Positions 35,575-44,557 of a stretch of 64,000 nt of DNA are shown here, piece by piece. Each line of letters starts with the position of its first letter. Position 1 is the first letter of the stretch. Under the pieces are notes generated by a model. That model did no database searches, was not told where the DNA came from, and saw nothing but the letters and a program-made list of their open reading frames with translations. The DNA comes from Clostridium sp. 'deep sea' (GTDB lineage Bacteria > Bacillota > UBA994 > PWPR01). Both the position numbers and the translations under genes were made by a program. The stretch lies in NCBI RefSeq assembly GCF_014931565.1, contig NZ_CP063353.1:1364001-1428000 (forward strand). The letters run 5' to 3'.

Positions 35575-36876
35575 TTAAAGAGAAAAGAATGTTTTAAAAC
35601 ACTCATATAGGTAATAATTATCTAATACTCCACCAAGCTCTCTAATCGAGTGCATTGCTAACATTGGGTTACCAATATCTACAGCCCTTACATCCAATAA
35701 GCTAGCAACTATATTGCCAATTGTTCCACCACTACGGGCATCATTACGGTTGTGAAACTCTTGGTAAGGGATATTAGCTTTTTCACATACAGACTTAAAA
35801 ACCGCCCCAGAATCAGCATCTGTTGTGTACTTTTGACCATGATGTACCTTTATAACTGGACCACCGTTAATGACAGGGCGATGAGTTGCATCGTGTTTAT
35901 CTGTAGCATTTGGGTGCACAGCATGAGCCATATCGCAGGAAATAAAGAACGATTGATAACGTGCTCTATGAAATTCTTCGGTATTTTTATTAAGGCCAAG
36001 CATTATTCTCTCTAATAAGGTGTACATTAGTGATGATCCTGCACCCTGTTTTGTTCTACTGCCTATCTCTTCGTTATCAAAACAAGCAGCAATAGTTGTT
36101 GATTTTGTTGCTTCACAAGCAGCTATTGACTGTAAAGCTGTATAACTCATGGCAACGTCATCTAGCCTGCCAACAGAAACTAACTCTTTATTTATGCCTG
36201 TTAACATACCCTTTTGTAGTTCATACAAGTATAAGTCAAAGCCTAAAATATCTTCTTTAGCAACATTACACTCTTTGGCTACTTTAGTTATAAACCAATC
36301 TTTTGCCAAATTATCGTCAGTAGCAATGCCTAAAAATGGTAGTAAATCTTTTTGAGGATTGTATTTAAAACCATTGTTTATTTCGCGATTTTGGTGAATT
36401 GCTATATTGGGAATAATGGCGATTGGCTCACGTATATCCACTGTAGTTATATGAGGTTTAAAAGGGTTATTCGACTTTGTGCTTACTCTACCAGCTATAG
36501 CTAATGGGCGGTCTAACCAGGTACTGTAAATTGGGCCACCATAAACCTCTACATTAAGCTTTAAGTATTTTTTTTCAGCAAGCATTTCTGGAATAGCTTT
36601 AATCTTTAATGCTGGGGCATCTGTATGTGCTCCTACAATTTTAAAACCATGCTCTTCTGGCTCTCCTGTACCAACTATAAAGGCAACTAAAGTTGAGCCA
36701 TTACGGGTAATATAGTATTTTCCACCACGCTTTAAACTCCATGTTTGTGTTAACTCAAGCTGCTTAAATCCCTTATTATTAAGTAATTGTTTTCCGCCTT
36801 CTACTACATGATATGGCGATGGATTAATATCTAAAAAATCTACTAGGTTCTGTGAAAATTGTTGTTCTTTATTCAT
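35575..36876 (-). CDS. M18-family aminopeptidase
   Basis: A 433-residue zinc aminopeptidase of family M18 (aspartyl aminopeptidase/ApeA group). Evidence: N-terminal DFLDINPSPYHVVEGGKQLL near residues 13-32; zinc-binding GAHTDAPALKIK near 80; AACFDNEEIGSRT with catalytic glutamate near 260; CDMAHAVHPN near 312 and the terminal VDIGNPMLAMHSIRE. The sequence is complete. M18 enzymes form dodecameric tetrahedra that trim peptides from the cytoplasm. It lies 12 bases downstream of the RocB-like gene, so the two are probably co-transcribed. Confidence 0.95.
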   Translation of the reverse strand: MNKEQQFSQNLVDFLDINPSPYHVVEGGKQLLNNKGFKQLELTQTWSLKRGGKYYITRNGSTLVAFIVGTGEPEEHGFKIVGAHTDAPALKIKAIPEMLAEKKYLKLNVEVYGGPIYSTWLDRPLAIAGRVSTKSNNPFKPHITTVDIREPIAIIPNIAIHQNREINNGFKYNPQKDLLPFLGIATDDNLAKDWFITKVAKECNVAKEDILGFDLYLYELQKGMLTGINKELVSVGRLDDVAMSYTALQSIAACEATKSTTIAACFDNEEIGSRTKQGAGSSLMYTLLERIMLGLNKNTEEFHRARYQSFFISCDMAHAVHPNATDKHDATHRPVINGGPVIKVHHGQKYTTDADSGAVFKSVCEKANIPYQEFHNRNDARSGGTIGNIVASLLDVRAVDIGNPMLAMHSIRELGGVLDNYYLYECFKTFFSL

Positions 36877-36887
36877 TTTTATTCTCC

Positions 36888-38516
36888 TTATATGTTTTGA
36901 GATAAAGCAATGCGAATGGCCTTATCCATTAACCATGGGGTACGCTCTAATAAGTCCTTTTTATAAACACGCTCAGTATACATGTGTAAGTCTTTGCCCC
37001 AAGGTCCTAAATTTATAGATGGAATTTGGAGCTTTGCAATACTGCTTAGAGGTATATCATAGGTTTTCCCCCATAATGGCATATTAGGCACAAGGTAGGG
37101 AATTACCTCAGTAGCGTCTTGTAATGAAGCATAACTCATATCTGAGATTGCAGTATAAAAATGCTGAAGCTTCATTTCTTCATTAAATTTTTCGGTATAG
37201 AGATTTATTAATTTTTGCTCTATATTAACAACTGCATCACTTAAATTATCCATTCGGGCATTTACAACATGAGGATAATATGGTGGTGCAAATGCTATTA
37301 TAGCTAATGGGCGTTTATGTGGCAAAGTGTTTACAATAAACTGAATTAATAATGATGTAGCTTGTGTCATATCATATTCTTTATTGCGTAAAGAAATTTG
37401 CACTTTTTCAAGCTCTTTATGCCACTCATTTTCAAATTCTTTACCACCATTATCTACAGCCTGTTGATATATTTCTGCAAAGCTATACACCTCGCACGAC
37501 CAGTCATTTTTAGGTGACTGCCCATAGTGTTTGTGATAGGCTTTGTTATACCTGTTTAAACAGCTTTCAAAAGAGTCTGTAACAATTTGCTTTAATCCCT
37601 TTAGCACTTGCTCTGGTGACATTGTAAAGGTTAAAACGCTAGTATAACCAAAAGCAGTCTCTGGTAATGACACATCATAACCCTTTTTACCGTCTCTAAA
37701 ATACATCCAAGTTGGTGGTGGTGCTAGCTCGCCTTTAAATGAATCACTATAGTCTTGGTTTAGCTCCATTCTATTAGCAACTTCACTTAATAAAGCTACT
37801 GGACTAAAGCCCTGAAAAACATTTCCAATATGAGCTCTTACACCCCTTACAAATACTGATGGCATTATTTTTCCAATACTTCCACCATATAGAATGGCTT
37901 GATCGTCCCTGTTTCTTACATGGGTTTCAACATCAATCAGCAAAGTATATTGCAGGTCATATTTATTATGTAATTCTGTTAACAAATTTACTGAGCTACG
38001 CATACCAGCCGATAGTGTCTCTTCATCGGGTACAGATAAATACACAATATTGCCCTCAAAATCTTTTTCGATACTGTATTGCTCAAGCAATGCTAACTGA
38101 ATTGCAGCTCCACCTTTCATGTCTGCTACACCACGTCCAAAAAACCACTCATTACTCTCTAAGTCTTTTGTACTTTCTTCATTTAACTTTAAATTTTTTA
38201 ACTGCTTAACTAATTGTAAAGGTTTTGTAGAAATAGGCCTTAATGTGCCATAATCATGAGTATCTACAGTGTCGGAATGATTAATTAACACAACTGTTTT
38301 TGCTCCACTACCTTTAACAAAAGCCCAAGCAACCTTACGCTCTAAAAAGTCATTTTCGATATCATATAAACCACAATGATTTGGATTTTGTTTAAAATAA
38401 TCCAATTCCTTAAATATGTTTATGTACTGCTGTGACATATTGTTTTCTTCTAAGGTTGCTGTTTCTGAAGGTACATTTACTAACCTTAACATCAACTGCT
38501 CAATTCTTTTTTTCAT
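36888..38516 (-). CDS. rocB: M20-family peptidase, RocB-like
   Basis: Member of the RocB branch of the M20 zinc hydrolases, 542 residues, which is longer than classical M20 enzymes and usual for RocB. Metal-binding motifs are VLINHSDTVD near residue 76, RGVADMKGGAA near 125-137 and SVPDEETLSAG near 157-167; a late DMSYAS...PNMPLWG region matches the C-terminal half of the family. In Bacillus RocB belongs to arginine degradation, but its exact reaction is not proven, so the symbol is given for family membership only. First gene of a probable two-gene unit with the M18 peptidase. Confidence 0.85.
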   Translation of the reverse strand: MKKRIEQLMLRLVNVPSETATLEENNMSQQYINIFKELDYFKQNPNHCGLYDIENDFLERKVAWAFVKGSGAKTVVLINHSDTVDTHDYGTLRPISTKPLQLVKQLKNLKLNEESTKDLESNEWFFGRGVADMKGGAAIQLALLEQYSIEKDFEGNIVYLSVPDEETLSAGMRSSVNLLTELHNKYDLQYTLLIDVETHVRNRDDQAILYGGSIGKIMPSVFVRGVRAHIGNVFQGFSPVALLSEVANRMELNQDYSDSFKGELAPPPTWMYFRDGKKGYDVSLPETAFGYTSVLTFTMSPEQVLKGLKQIVTDSFESCLNRYNKAYHKHYGQSPKNDWSCEVYSFAEIYQQAVDNGGKEFENEWHKELEKVQISLRNKEYDMTQATSLLIQFIVNTLPHKRPLAIIAFAPPYYPHVVNARMDNLSDAVVNIEQKLINLYTEKFNEEMKLQHFYTAISDMSYASLQDATEVIPYLVPNMPLWGKTYDIPLSSIAKLQIPSINLGPWGKDLHMYTERVYKKDLLERTPWLMDKAIRIALSQNI

Positions 38517-38700
38517 ACGTTTATACCTCTCTAATTAAGCTATACAATCATTGTACTATAATAATGTGATTAGTATATTTGTAAAAAATACAATACTGTA
38601 CTTATAAATAAGCTATTAAAATATATATTATACAAGCAAGTTAAATAACCTGCTTTACAGAGTACAGACTTTAAAATATTAACCAAAATTAAATTTAAAC

Positions 38701-38742
38701 AAAAAAATAGTATAAGTCTTTTACGTGATAAAAGACCTATAC
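38701..38742 (-). terminator. terminator after the winged-helix-like gene
   Basis: GTATAGGTCTTTTA and TAAAAGACTTATAC pair around TCACG, then T7 on the leftward strand. Confidence 0.9.
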
Positions 38743-38783
38743 CATTGTAATTAACATAAAAACAAATTAACTATTAAAACTTG

Positions 38784-39872
38784 TTAATAAACTATGTAAC
38801 TTGCAACACCCTCTTTAGGTATTTTTACTACTCTTTTTTCTACTAAAATATCAGTTATTTTGGAGTATAAGAGATGATACCACCAAATAAAATACTCGTT
38901 AAAACTTATTTCATTTACATAAACTGACTTGCTGTAATTATTATAAATCATTGCTTTGTTTTTATTTAAAATTTTTATTAAGTCAGCTGTAATAATTTTA
39001 GCTATGTCATACCATAGGGTAAACTGCTGCTGACTTAAAATAGGGATACTGATAGATTTATCATTCATTATGCCTAATTTATTAAATCCATTAATATTCT
39101 GCTCACTTATTTCATAAGTATTGTAAGAATAATACTTAAGCAACTGCTCCAATAAATAAGATTTATTGCTTAATACATCTCTATGATTATTAATATTAAA
39201 CCACTTAGTAAGTTGACTTTGATTAAGGTTATGAAAATTAATACCATTTCTTTTATTCCCATAAACCCCCAACTCCACAGTTCCATACGATTTAATCATA
39301 TTTCCGTAAATTCTAAAAGCCTCAACTTCACTACTTGGATCTTTCTCTTGTATAGAATAATAATAATTCATAGTATTTCTTATAGTTCTTTTAGAACTCA
39401 AAAATAAACTCTCAACATAATCTATTTGAACTGCATCTAAGATTATATTACTTAATACCAAAAGTGAAATGTCTTCAAAATTAAACTGTTTAAAACATTT
39501 TAAACTTAGAGCCTGCTGTTTTATTTCACTTAAGCTACTTATAATTAAATCTGCAACTTCTATGTCGATATTAAGCAATTGATTATAAAGTTGTTTACCT
39601 TCATTAAGGGTTATAATCATAAAGTTTGGTACATAGGTATCTTTTACTTTAATTATTAAATCTTCATTTAATAATAGTCGTATTCTATTAAATAACTTAA
39701 TATCATCCCAACCAAAATAGTCTTTAATTTCTGCTAATGATATTCTGCAATGTAATAAGATACACAAGGATTTGAGATTATTATTATTAATATTTATCTT
39801 AGGGTAATTTTCTCCTGAAGATATTATTTTAGTTTCAAAGTTATTTATTAAAATATTCTGTATATTTTTCAT
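38784..39872 (-). CDS. hypothetical protein with N-terminal winged-helix-like region
   Basis: A 362-residue cytoplasmic protein I do not recognise. Residues about 30-85 (LKSLCILLHCRISLAEIKDYFGWDDIKLFNRIRLLLNEDLIIKVK, read in parts) look like a winged helix-turn-helix that would bind DNA or mediate dimerisation. The rest is helical and rich in Asn, Ile and Tyr, with no catalytic motif, signal peptide or membrane helix. The gene is downstream of the selenium glutaredoxin by 24 bases and is followed by a terminator, so both may be one transcript. A regulatory role is only a guess. Confidence 0.6.
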   Translation of the reverse strand: MKNIQNILINNFETKIISSGENYPKININNNNLKSLCILLHCRISLAEIKDYFGWDDIKLFNRIRLLLNEDLIIKVKDTYVPNFMIITLNEGKQLYNQLLNIDIEVADLIISSLSEIKQQALSLKCFKQFNFEDISLLVLSNIILDAVQIDYVESLFLSSKRTIRNTMNYYYSIQEKDPSSEVEAFRIYGNMIKSYGTVELGVYGNKRNGINFHNLNQSQLTKWFNINNHRDVLSNKSYLLEQLLKYYSYNTYEISEQNINGFNKLGIMNDKSISIPILSQQQFTLWYDIAKIITADLIKILNKNKAMIYNNYSKSVYVNEISFNEYFIWWYHLLYSKITDILVEKRVVKIPKEGVASYIVY

Positions 39873-39896
39873 TCTTTATAGTCATTCTTTATGCTG

Positions 39897-40229
39897 TTAC
39901 ACAATAAAGTTATTTTTACACTTTTGACATGTTATTTTTAAGTTTTTCTTATCTTTTGGTACTCTTAGTCTTTGTTTACAATGAGGGCAATTTATTATTT
40001 TGTAATCAATTAATTGCATTAATTTTTGAATGTCTAGTCCTACAAAACTTTCGTTTCCTACTACAAAAGCAGGAACACCTCTTAAACCCTTAGTCATTAA
40101 AACATTTCTGGCATTTTCATCTGTACTAACATTATGCTCTGTAAATTTTAAACCATTTTGCCTAAGATACTCTCGGGCTGTATGACAATGTGGTCAAGTA
40201 CTACTGGTATATAATTCAATATTAATCAT
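39897..40229 (-). CDS. glutaredoxin-like protein with UGA-encoded Sec and C-terminal zinc ribbon
   Basis: The full frame begins at ATG 40229 (AAGGATGATG before it) and reads MINIELYTSST-U-PHCHTAREYL, with an in-frame UGA at 40194-40196 (codon 12). It sits where the first cysteine of the glutaredoxin CxxC belongs, so the protein is a UxxC thiol-redox enzyme. The thioredoxin fold continues with RGVPAFVVGNESFVGLD (cis-proline loop at GVPA). After residue 75 comes an unusual zinc ribbon: CPHC near 82 and CQKC near 102, with RLRVPKDKKNLKIT between. At 110 residues it is longer than the usual 75-80. Reading from the internal start at 40097 alone would leave a headless fold. Confidence 0.87.
40153..40193 (-). 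promoter_or_regulatory. candidate SECIS hairpin in the glutaredoxin mRNA
   Basis: Directly after the UGA, CCA and a loose lower helix pair with UGG, and an upper GCC/GGC helix closes a 13-base loop CGAGAGUAUCUUA containing G-U. The same GCC/GGC upper stem appears in the ATPase candidate. Folded by eye only. Confidence 0.4.
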
Positions 40230-40251
40230 TTACATCATCCTTACTTCATTA

Positions 40252-41466
40252 TTAGTTTATACTACTTTGTAAAACTGAAAACATTTGTTCAATATGCTCT
40301 TGTAAACTTTTTTTATTAAATTGCTCAAAACAACTAGTAGTTAAATTGCCTCCATTTAGCCCTAAAGGAGCATTTTTTTGATAAGGACCTGCAATTCCGG
40401 TCATCATACCTTTAATACTAAATTGATTAAAACTTGTTTTAAACTTAAAGAAATACCATTCATATTTTTGAATACCATCTTCTGTTTCAAAAATGCAAAC
40501 AAGCTCTAAATCCTCTGGAGCACAAGCAAATAAGCTATTATCTATTAACCATTTAACCATATCACTCTCCGCAAAAAATTCGGCAGTAATATAAGTACAA
40601 GGGAATTTATCTAGTAACCCTAGTTCATTTAAAGATTTATATAAACAGTTTCTAACCTCAGGATCTTGAGCCATTTTTATAAAATCTGACTTTCTTACAT
40701 TACCATTAAGTTTAATAATAGCGATGGCTGCGTATAGTCTTATTTTCATATCACCAATACGCATAAAGGATCTTAACGCTGAAACAAAGTTCTCATCACC
40801 TATTTTTCCCGATAACTCTAATAACAAACAAGATGTTTTTCTAATTTTTAAATACTCTGGATTTTTAAATTTCCAATTTACACCATTTTGATGTCTATAT
40901 TTACTTAGTGAGGTAGAGGCTACAATTAAATCTGCTATTAAGTTCTCTTTTAAGCTATTTATGTAGTTTACAGTAGCAACACTTACTACCTCTAATGCTA
41001 AACTATACATAGAATCTTTTAACTCTTTATTGCTAAAACAATCATTTATATTTTTTAAAAACTTAAAAGCAAGTTTTTTATTATTTTTAGTAATATCAAA
41101 AGGAATAGTATTTATACAATTTTTATTTTTAACTAGTAACTTAGCATACAGCTCAATAGATTCTTCACAATTTAAATAGTCCAAATACTTTAAGCTTGCT
41201 TGTTTAAGACTGCTATTCCATGATTCAAAACTAGCCTCAATATCAATCATTAGTTCAGGTCTTTTTTCAGCAAAAGCTAAATCAGCTAATAATGCGCTTA
41301 AGTCTTTATTAATATCCTTATAATCATTAGCTAAAACTAAAAGCTTTTTTCTTTCTGTTGTACTATATGATAACTCCCTAGCTTTATTAATATAGTTATG
41401 AATGTGTTCAAAGTCCCCAACCTTTAAGTACTGAATTAAACTAGACAAATTATCTAAGTGTTCCAT
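40252..41466 (-). CDS. hypothetical HEAT-like helical protein
   Basis: A 404-residue protein without signal or membrane segments. The first 300 residues are short amphipathic helices of HEAT/ARM type, for example SSLKQASLKYLDYLNCEESIELYAKLL near 87-115 and MRIGDMKIRLYAAIAIIKLNGNVRKSDFIKM near 235-265. The last 100 residues form a different, beta-containing domain with EDGIQKYEWYFFKFK and MTGIAGPYQKNAP. I know no family for it. It lies 22 bases upstream of the glutaredoxin gene and could share its transcript; no function follows from the sequence. Confidence 0.6.
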   Translation of the reverse strand: MEHLDNLSSLIQYLKVGDFEHIHNYINKARELSYSTTERKKLLVLANDYKDINKDLSALLADLAFAEKRPELMIDIEASFESWNSSLKQASLKYLDYLNCEESIELYAKLLVKNKNCINTIPFDITKNNKKLAFKFLKNINDCFSNKELKDSMYSLALEVVSVATVNYINSLKENLIADLIVASTSLSKYRHQNGVNWKFKNPEYLKIRKTSCLLLELSGKIGDENFVSALRSFMRIGDMKIRLYAAIAIIKLNGNVRKSDFIKMAQDPEVRNCLYKSLNELGLLDKFPCTYITAEFFAESDMVKWLIDNSLFACAPEDLELVCIFETEDGIQKYEWYFFKFKTSFNQFSIKGMMTGIAGPYQKNAPLGLNGGNLTTSCFEQFNKKSLQEHIEQMFSVLQSSIN

Positions 41467-41575
41467 ACAAAAACCCCCGTACTGTCATGTGATTATTAAG
41501 AGAATATTCGTTATACTTTTGAGTTTTCCTGTATAGTATTAAATAATTATAAAAAAAATTATAAACTTCATAAAA

Positions 41576-42628
41576 TTAAACACTAAAAATACACTTAATA
41601 CCATCTTTTCTAAAACACTTATTACAAGAAATACACATAGATTTAGTAAATTCTCCACGCATCCATATATTAGCTAAATTTGGTTGACAAATAAGGGCTC
41701 TACTCATTGAAAAATAGCTAATATTTGTTGTATTTAAAATTTTGGTTAACATCTTTGGATCTCTATTTTTGTTAACAACAATTATTGGCACCTTACAACT
41801 TTCAGCAATGTTGCAGGCATACTTGGCAAATACTGATTCTTGATTTGGCTCAACACTGGGGTCGTTGCCACCACTTATTTCAATAGCATTTATACCTAAA
41901 TTAGCAAGTCGACCACAAACCTCTTTACTCTCATTAAAAGTGAATCCCTGCTGCATAAAATCACTGCAGTTTATTTTTATTAAAATATTAAACTGCGAAC
42001 CTACTTCTGCTCGCATTTCTTCATAAATTTCACATATTATACGCATACGATTGGTTAAAGAACCACCATATAAATCCTGCCTTTTATTAAAGAAAGGGCT
42101 TAAAAACTGACTCAATAAATAACCATGAGCACCATGAATTTGCACACCGTCAAAGCCTGCTTCTTGTGCCCGTTTTGCAGCTAAAGCAAAGCTTTTAATT
42201 AACTCATCTATATCTTTTTGCTTCATTTCTACTGGGGTAATACCAGAGCGAGGATGCCTTACCGCAGAAGGTCCCCAAATAATTCTATTTTCTACTTTAT
42301 AACTAGTTTGTGAGCCACCATAGGCTATTTGAAGTATTATTTTACTATCATAATTGTGCACAACCTTAGTAAGTTTTTTAAGACCAGGTATAAACTTATC
42401 ATGACTAATACCCAACATTTTTGGATTGGGCTGCTCATGCTCTGTAACAAAAGCATAACCAGTAATAATTAACCCAACTCCACCCTCCGCTAACTCTTTA
42501 TATACATTAACCAAAGAATCATTAACTGTACCATCTTCATTTGCCATACGTTCCCAAGTAGCAGACCGAACTAATCTATTTTTAAGCTCTAGGCTGTTAA
42601 AACTAGTTTTATCAAATAAAGTTTTCAT
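41576..42628 (-). CDS. NADH:flavin oxidoreductase, old yellow enzyme family
   Basis: FMN-dependent ene-reductase of the OYE family, 350 residues. The TIM barrel starts KTLFDKTSFNSLELKNRLVRSATWERMA, with HGAHGYLLSQFLSPFFNKR near residues 165-183 (the conserved tyrosine/histidine region) and YGGSLTNRMRI following. The C-terminus has cysteines in CISCNKCFRKDGIKCIF, in the position where larger 2,4-dienoyl-CoA reductase-type members bind a [4Fe-4S] cluster, so an iron-sulfur cluster is possible though the NAD domain is missing. Substrate unknown. Divergent to the D-aminoacylase, with array C between. Confidence 0.87.
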   Translation of the reverse strand: MKTLFDKTSFNSLELKNRLVRSATWERMANEDGTVNDSLVNVYKELAEGGVGLIITGYAFVTEHEQPNPKMLGISHDKFIPGLKKLTKVVHNYDSKIILQIAYGGSQTSYKVENRIIWGPSAVRHPRSGITPVEMKQKDIDELIKSFALAAKRAQEAGFDGVQIHGAHGYLLSQFLSPFFNKRQDLYGGSLTNRMRIICEIYEEMRAEVGSQFNILIKINCSDFMQQGFTFNESKEVCGRLANLGINAIEISGGNDPSVEPNQESVFAKYACNIAESCKVPIIVVNKNRDPKMLTKILNTTNISYFSMSRALICQPNLANIWMRGEFTKSMCISCNKCFRKDGIKCIFSV

Positions 42629-42682
42629 ATTATCCTCCGCAAATAACTATTACTTTAACGTTAACTATAGTATAACATATTG

Positions 42683-42915
42683 GTTCGCTTTGCTCACGGA
42701 TTGGGCTTGCCTTACAGCTTCGCAGTTTGGGTATTTCACTATGTGAAACACGGGGTGGGCTTGAGCTAACGCTCTTCACGTTTTGGATTCGCTTCGCTCA
42801 TGGTTAAAAACTTGCTTTAGCAAGCCTACCGTCTGCGTTAGCAGACCCATACCGTATGCCGTGGCATACTCACTCCGTTTGCCTATGGCAAACCTATTCC
42901 GTGAGCGAAGCGAAC
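42683..42915. repeat. palindrome-chain array C with terminal inverted repeats
   Basis: The ends GTTCGCTTTGCTCACGGA (from 42683) and the complement of TCCGTGAGCGAAGCGAAC (ending 42915) match at all but one base, so the whole element is an inverted repeat. Inside are hairpins TTTCAC-TAT-GTGAAA (42734-42748), GAGC-TAAC-GCTC (42763-42774), CTTGC-TTTA-GCAAG (42811-42824), GTCTGC-GTTA-GCAGAC (42831-42846), GTATGCC-GT-GGCATAC (42854-42869) and GTTTGCC-TAT-GGCAAAC (42877-42893). Left spacers read CGGATTGGG, CGGGGTGGG; right spacers CCTACCG, CCCATACCG, CTCACTCCG, CTATTCCG. The turn is near 42805. Confidence 0.9.
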
Positions 42916-42972
42916 ATAAGAAGGATTTTTACTTTTGTACTCGAATTAATATTATTAAGGAAGGTGAAAATT

Positions 42973-44553
42973 ATGTATTCTTATATTATAAAAAATGCCC
43001 GATTATTAGATGGTGCAGGTAATCCTTGGCGGTACGGCGATGTTGCTATTAAAAATGATATTATTGCTAGTATTGGTGATTTTAGTAATGCTAAAGCAGA
43101 AACTGTAATTGATGCCAAAGGTCTTTATTTAAGTCCTGGTTTTATAGATGTTCATACTCACTCAGGAATGGTTCTTTATGTGGATGGCAGGGCTCATTCT
43201 CACCTGTTGCAGGGTGTTACAACTAATGTATTAGGTCAATGTGGTAGCTTTTTAGCGCCAGTGACTGACTTGCGTTTACAAACCTCCGATAAGTCTCAAA
43301 TAGACATTACTTGGAGAACCACCAATGAGTTTTTAACTCTGCTTGAAGAAAAAGATTTAAGTGTTAATGTTGTTCCTGTTGCTGGTCAGGCAGCTATACG
43401 TCAATGTGTTATGGGTTATAACCCTAATAAACCTAGTAACACCGAAATGAACGAAATGAAAGAGTTGCTAAAAGAGGCAATGGAAAGTGGTTGTTTTGGT
43501 GTAAGTACTGGACTTATTTATACCCCTAGTTCGTATGCTGATACCGAAGAGTTAATTGAATTAACTAAAATTATAGCCGATTACAATGGAATTTACTTCT
43601 CTCATATTCGGGGTGAAAATGATTTTGTATTAGAGGCTGTTAACGAGGCCATAGAGATTGGCAAACAGGCTAATGTGCCAGTGCAAATATCTCATTTAAA
43701 GGCTATGGGCAGACATATGTGGGGTAAATCTGTTGACATTTTAAATATGATAGATAAAGCCAGAGAAGATGGAATTGAAGTTACCTTTGACCAATACCCT
43801 TTTAAAGCCTCCGCTTGTGGTTTAAGTGCTGTATTACCACCCTGGGCACACGTTGGCGGTGCCAGTAAAATGCGTGAAAGATTGGCCGATAAAGAGCAAA
43901 GAGCAAAAATTAAACACGATATTTTACAGGGTGTAGATAAATGGATTAGTATTCATAAAGGGGTAGGTTTTGATAACATTTTAATTACTCATACTTTTGA
44001 AGACGAGTCCTTAATAGGTAAAACAGTAGCAGAAATAGCTAAAGAACGTAATGCAGATGAATTTGAAACCTGCTTTGATATTCTACAATCAATAGAGGGT
44101 CGAGTAAGCATTGTTTACTTTACCATTTGTGATGAAGACTTAGAGCGTATTATGAAACACCCTGCCATGATGGTGGGCTCTGATACAAGCGCTCGACCTA
44201 TTGATGGACCATTAACTGCTGGCATGCCTCACCCACGTACTTACGGTAGCTTTGCCAGAGTTTTGGGTGAATATGTTAGAGACAAACAAGTTCTTACTCT
44301 ACCTGAGGCTATCAGAAAAATGACTTCTGCATCAGCATTTAAACTTGGCTTATATGATAGAGGTTTACTGTTACCTGGTAAAAAAGCTGACTTAGTATTA
44401 TTTGATGCCAATACCGTAAGAACAGATGTTACCTATACAAACCCTAAACAGTTTCCGGTAGGCATAAAGAAAGTATTTGTTAATGGTGTATTATCTGTAG
44501 ATAACAGCAAACACACTGGTGCTAGTGCAGGGGTTGTAATAAGAAGAAAGTAA
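42973..44553 (+). CDS. N-acyl-D-amino-acid deacylase (D-aminoacylase)
   Basis: Zinc-dependent amidohydrolase of 526 residues that deacylates N-acyl-D-amino acids. It begins YIIKNARLLDGAGNPWRYGDVAIKND (core NARLLDGAGNPW), then the metal-binding HTHSG in FIDVHTHSGM near residue 60. Further landmarks are TGLIYTPSSYADTEEL near 175, SHIRGEND, the metal-ligand histidine region QISHLKAMGR and the late VGSDTSARPIDGPL near 400. ATG at 42973 has AAGGAAGGTG upstream; the frame from 42856 starts inside array C and is spurious. The YczE-like membrane protein follows after 4 bases, suggesting a two-gene operon. Confidence 0.92.
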   Translation: MYSYIIKNARLLDGAGNPWRYGDVAIKNDIIASIGDFSNAKAETVIDAKGLYLSPGFIDVHTHSGMVLYVDGRAHSHLLQGVTTNVLGQCGSFLAPVTDLRLQTSDKSQIDITWRTTNEFLTLLEEKDLSVNVVPVAGQAAIRQCVMGYNPNKPSNTEMNEMKELLKEAMESGCFGVSTGLIYTPSSYADTEELIELTKIIADYNGIYFSHIRGENDFVLEAVNEAIEIGKQANVPVQISHLKAMGRHMWGKSVDILNMIDKAREDGIEVTFDQYPFKASACGLSAVLPPWAHVGGASKMRERLADKEQRAKIKHDILQGVDKWISIHKGVGFDNILITHTFEDESLIGKTVAEIAKERNADEFETCFDILQSIEGRVSIVYFTICDEDLERIMKHPAMMVGSDTSARPIDGPLTAGMPHPRTYGSFARVLGEYVRDKQVLTLPEAIRKMTSASAFKLGLYDRGLLLPGKKADLVLFDANTVRTDVTYTNPKQFPVGIKKVFVNGVLSVDNSKHTGASAGVVIRRK

Positions 44554-44557
44554 GCTT

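Noticed and set aside
42783-42972. Rightward frames in array C, including the long N-terminal extension of the D-aminoacylase
   Set aside because: They run through the hairpin array; the gene's own ATG at 42973 has a good ribosome binding site and the family start.
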